From Nocardioides astragali (GTDB lineage Bacteria; Actinomycetota; Actinomycetes; Propionibacteriales; Nocardioidaceae): 64,000 nt of DNA. The position numbers and the translations under genes are program-made. Where the stretch lies: NCBI RefSeq assembly GCF_024436375.1, contig NZ_JAFMZM010000001.1, forward strand, positions 62,001-126,000. The letters are read 5' to 3'. Positions within the stretch are counted from its first letter, which is position 1. Every line of letters begins with the position of its first letter. The notes beneath the pieces are model-generated. The model ran no database searches. It saw nothing but the letters and a program-made list of their open reading frames with translations, and had not been told where the DNA came from. Below are positions 62,011 through 64,000 of this stretch, in pieces.

Positions 62011-63140
62011 GACTCCACCACCATCGCCACACCCTGGCCGCCTCCCGCGGCGATCGCGGCCAGGCCGACCGCGCCCTCGCCACGCGCGAGCAGCTGGGAG
62101 AAGAGCCTCACCACGAGGACGGCGCCCGACGCTCCCCAGGGGTGCCCCAGGGCCAGCGCGCCGCCCTGCGTGCACACGCGGTCGGGGTCGAGTCCCAGCT
62201 CGTCGCAGCACGCGAGCACCTGCCCGGCGAAGGCTTCGTTCAGCTCGATGGCGTCGAGCTGTTCCAGGGACGTCCCCGCTCGCTCGAGCGCGAGTCGTAC
62301 GGCGGGGACCAACCCCCGCCCCGGGCGAGACGCGGCGACGCCGGTGGTGGCACTCGCCAGGACGCGCAGACCGGGGACGTCCAACCGGCGGTGCACCTCG
62401 GCGCTGACGACGGCCACGGCGGCGGCTCCGTCGCTGACGCCGCACGCGTTGCCCGCGGTCACGGTCCCGTCGGGCCGGAAGGCCGCGGGCAGTCGCGAGA
62501 GTCGTGCCGGCGTGAGGCCGGCACGTGGTCGCTCGTCCCGCGAGACGTCTCCCACCGGGACGATCTCCTGGTCGAGCAGGCCCGCCTCCCTGGCGGACGA
62601 GGCCAGCCAGTGGGAGCGGGCGGCGTACGCGTCCTGGCGCTCGCGAGTCACCCCTGCCTCCTCGGCCAGCAGGTCGTTGGCCAGGCCCATGTCGAGGTCC
62701 TCGGGGGCCGGAGCGAAGGGCGCGCGCTCGTACCTCACCGGTTCACCGCCCGCCTCAGGGGGCCAGAACCTCCACGGCGCCGTGCTCGCGGACTCGGCGC
62801 CGCCGGCCAGGACGACCCCCGCCCGGTTGCGTACGAGCTGGGCGGCGAGGTCGATCGCGGCGAGCCCGCTCGCGCACTGGCGGTCGACGGTGAGTGCCGG
62901 GGTCGAGGGCGGGAGTCCGGCAGCAAGAGCGGACACGCGGGCGACGTTGCCCCCTGGGCCCATGCAGTTGCCGAGCAGCACCTCGTCCACGTCGGCCGCG
63001 GCCACGCCGGCGCGGAGCAGCAGCGAGGCGAGGACGGGCGCGGCCAGCTGGTCCACCGTGACGTCCTTCAGCGCGTGCCCGGCAGTGCCGATCGGGGTGC
63101 GCGCGGCGGCGACGATCACGGGTGCAGCGTCGGCTCTCAT
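62004..63140 (-). CDS. Thiolase family protein
   Basis: 378-residue thiolase fold enzyme. Cysteine nucleophile in TVDRQCASGLAAIDLA near residue 85, NEAFAGQVLAC and GGALALGHPWGASGA near the C-terminus (second active-site region). ATG at 63140 overlaps the ligase stop (ATGA). Could condense or cleave an acyl-CoA for a biotin- or fatty-acid-related pathway; this is inference from the operon. Confidence 0.92.
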   Translation of the reverse strand: MRADAAPVIVAAARTPIGTAGHALKDVTVDQLAAPVLASLLLRAGVAAADVDEVLLGNCMGPGGNVARVSALAAGLPPSTPALTVDRQCASGLAAIDLAAQLVRNRAGVVLAGGAESASTAPWRFWPPEAGGEPVRYERAPFAPAPEDLDMGLANDLLAEEAGVTRERQDAYAARSHWLASSAREAGLLDQEIVPVGDVSRDERPRAGLTPARLSRLPAAFRPDGTVTAGNACGVSDGAAAVAVVSAEVHRRLDVPGLRVLASATTGVAASRPGRGLVPAVRLALERAGTSLEQLDAIELNEAFAGQVLACCDELGLDPDRVCTQGGALALGHPWGASGAVLVVRLFSQLLARGEGAVGLAAIAAGGGQGVAMVVESC

Positions 63141-64000
63141 GGGTCCACACCCTCCTGCGCCACCACCCGCACGATGGCTGCCTTGTCCACCTTGCCGCTG
63201 CCCGTCAGCGGCAAGGAACGGAGGTGGAACCAACGCCTCGGCCGCTGCTGGGGAGCCAGGACGCGTCGGCTGACCTCCTGGAGACGGGCCACGTCGTCCG
63301 GGTCCGTGACTACGGCGGCGACGACCTGTCCCAGATCCGGGTGCGGGACGCCGACCACCGTCACGTCGCCCGACGCCTCCTGACGCAGGGCGTGCTCGAT
63401 GTCGGCCTCCAGAACCGTGGCTCCCGCAGTCGTGACACCACCGGAGCGCCCGAAGACCGTGACGCGACCGCCTTCGTCAGGCTGTACGTCCCCCCGGTCC
63501 CCGACGGTCAGCCAACCCTCCGCGTCGCGACGGAGCACGTGCCGCGGCTCGGCGTACCCCTCGCACACGTAGGGCGAGCGGACCCACAGCTCGCCGTCGC
63601 GGGCTGCCACCTCGACACCCGGGAACGGTCGCAGCGACCCCGCGTGCTCTCCCCAGGCCACGAAGGAGAGCTCGGCGGCGCCGTAGTAGTGGCTCACCCG
63701 TGCACCCGTGCTCACGGCGGTGTCGCGCAGCGAGCTCGACAGACGGTCGCCGGCGACCACGAGATGGAGTCCGGAGAGGGCTGCCGGGTCGTCGGAGAGC
63801 TGACGGCGCAGCAGCCAGGGCGTCAGGTGCGCGTGCGTGGCGTGCGACGGCTCGGCCACCACCTCCGCCCCAGTCCAGGACGCGTGGGCCGCGGCGAAGA
63901 GGTTCATCGAGGCAGTCAGGGGGCCTGGCACCCACACCCTGCTGGCATCCGTCATCTCGAGCAGGGTGGAGACGTGGGGGTAGGACGCGGTCCACGAGCG
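63137..64000 (-). CDS. AMP-binding acyl-CoA ligase, 5'-truncated by the window edge
   Basis: C-terminal ~287 codons of an ANL-superfamily acid-CoA ligase. Visible motifs: SHYYGAAELSFVAWG (A5-like), WLTVGDRGDVQPDEGGRVTV (A7-A8 region), and the terminal lysine motif PLTGSGKVDKAAIV. The frame remains open to the end of the window, so the start lies outside. Shares the operon with the thiolase and ECF genes. Confidence 0.88.
   Translation of the reverse strand, partial: RSWTASYPHVSTLLEMTDASRVWVPGPLTASMNLFAAAHASWTGAEVVAEPSHATHAHLTPWLLRRQLSDDPAALSGLHLVVAGDRLSSSLRDTAVSTGARVSHYYGAAELSFVAWGEHAGSLRPFPGVEVAARDGELWVRSPYVCEGYAEPRHVLRRDAEGWLTVGDRGDVQPDEGGRVTVFGRSGGVTTAGATVLEADIEHALRQEASGDVTVVGVPHPDLGQVVAAVVTDPDDVARLQEVSRRVLAPQQRPRRWFHLRSLPLTGSGKVDKAAIVRVVAQEGVDP

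Overview
This is a contiguous piece of chromosome from a high-GC actinobacterium, most likely a Nocardioides-like member of the Nocardioidaceae. That assignment is an inference. It rests on the very high GC, the frequent GTG starts, the many apparently leaderless promoters (TANNNT 6-7 nt before the start codon), a class I lysyl-tRNA synthetase, and the actinobacterial gene order purF-purM-DUF3073-branched-chain amino acid dehydrogenase.

The backbone is de novo purine synthesis, spread over most of the window on the + strand: purA, purD, purB (4.3-8.3 kb), purC (12.5 kb), purS and purQ (21.8-22.7 kb), purL (28.0 kb), and purF and purM (41.1-43.8 kb). Together these cover the PRPP amidotransferase, GAR synthetase, FGAM synthase (PurSQL), AIR synthetase, SAICAR synthetase, adenylosuccinate lyase and adenylosuccinate synthetase steps. 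Housekeeping and accessory genes are interleaved.

Region by region: 0-4.1 kb carries class I lysS, an HTH regulator and a lipid kinase. 8.3-11.7 kb carries acylphosphatase, a large LuxR-family ATPase regulator and a small protein. 11.9-15.6 kb carries an ABM-domain membrane protein, purC, an SRPBCC protein, an acyl-CoA ligase and a small membrane protein. 15.7-21.7 kb carries DUF72, then a GntR regulator divergent from a 5-oxoprolinase operon (NRAMP-like transporter, pxpA, pxpB, pxpC, hydro-lyase), equivalent to Bacillus ycsG-ycsF-kipI-kipA-ycsI. 22.8-28.0 kb carries DUF3817, a secreted DUF1906 hydrolase-like protein and a four-gene WXG100/EspC-like locus. 30.4-36.0 kb carries an ABC exporter with a WYL regulator, a broken MFS exporter with an ArsR-type regulator, and a Tat-lipoprotein hydrolase. 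36.0-41.0 kb carries small metabolic genes.

The most unusual part is 47.0-50.2 kb. A minus-strand unit encodes a lone receiver protein, a 29-residue basic peptide with a Tyr-Thr-Trp segment and C-terminal His, a short cytochrome P450 and a soluble GAF-type histidine kinase. It looks like a P450-modified RiPP under two-component control. Next to it are tRNA-Glu and tRNA-Asp, and the tRNA-Asp 3' end is duplicated 2.3 kb downstream around a decayed integrative element.

52.9-64 kb carries a minimal zincin, paired CrcB fluoride channels, an RsbW-like ATPase protein, NDH-2, two secreted glycosidase-like proteins, two truncated genes joined head to head, and an ECF transporter module (T and A components) with a thiolase and an acyl-CoA ligase that runs off the window. 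Several intergenic palindromes and a dispersed 18-bp repeat family sit mainly between convergent genes.
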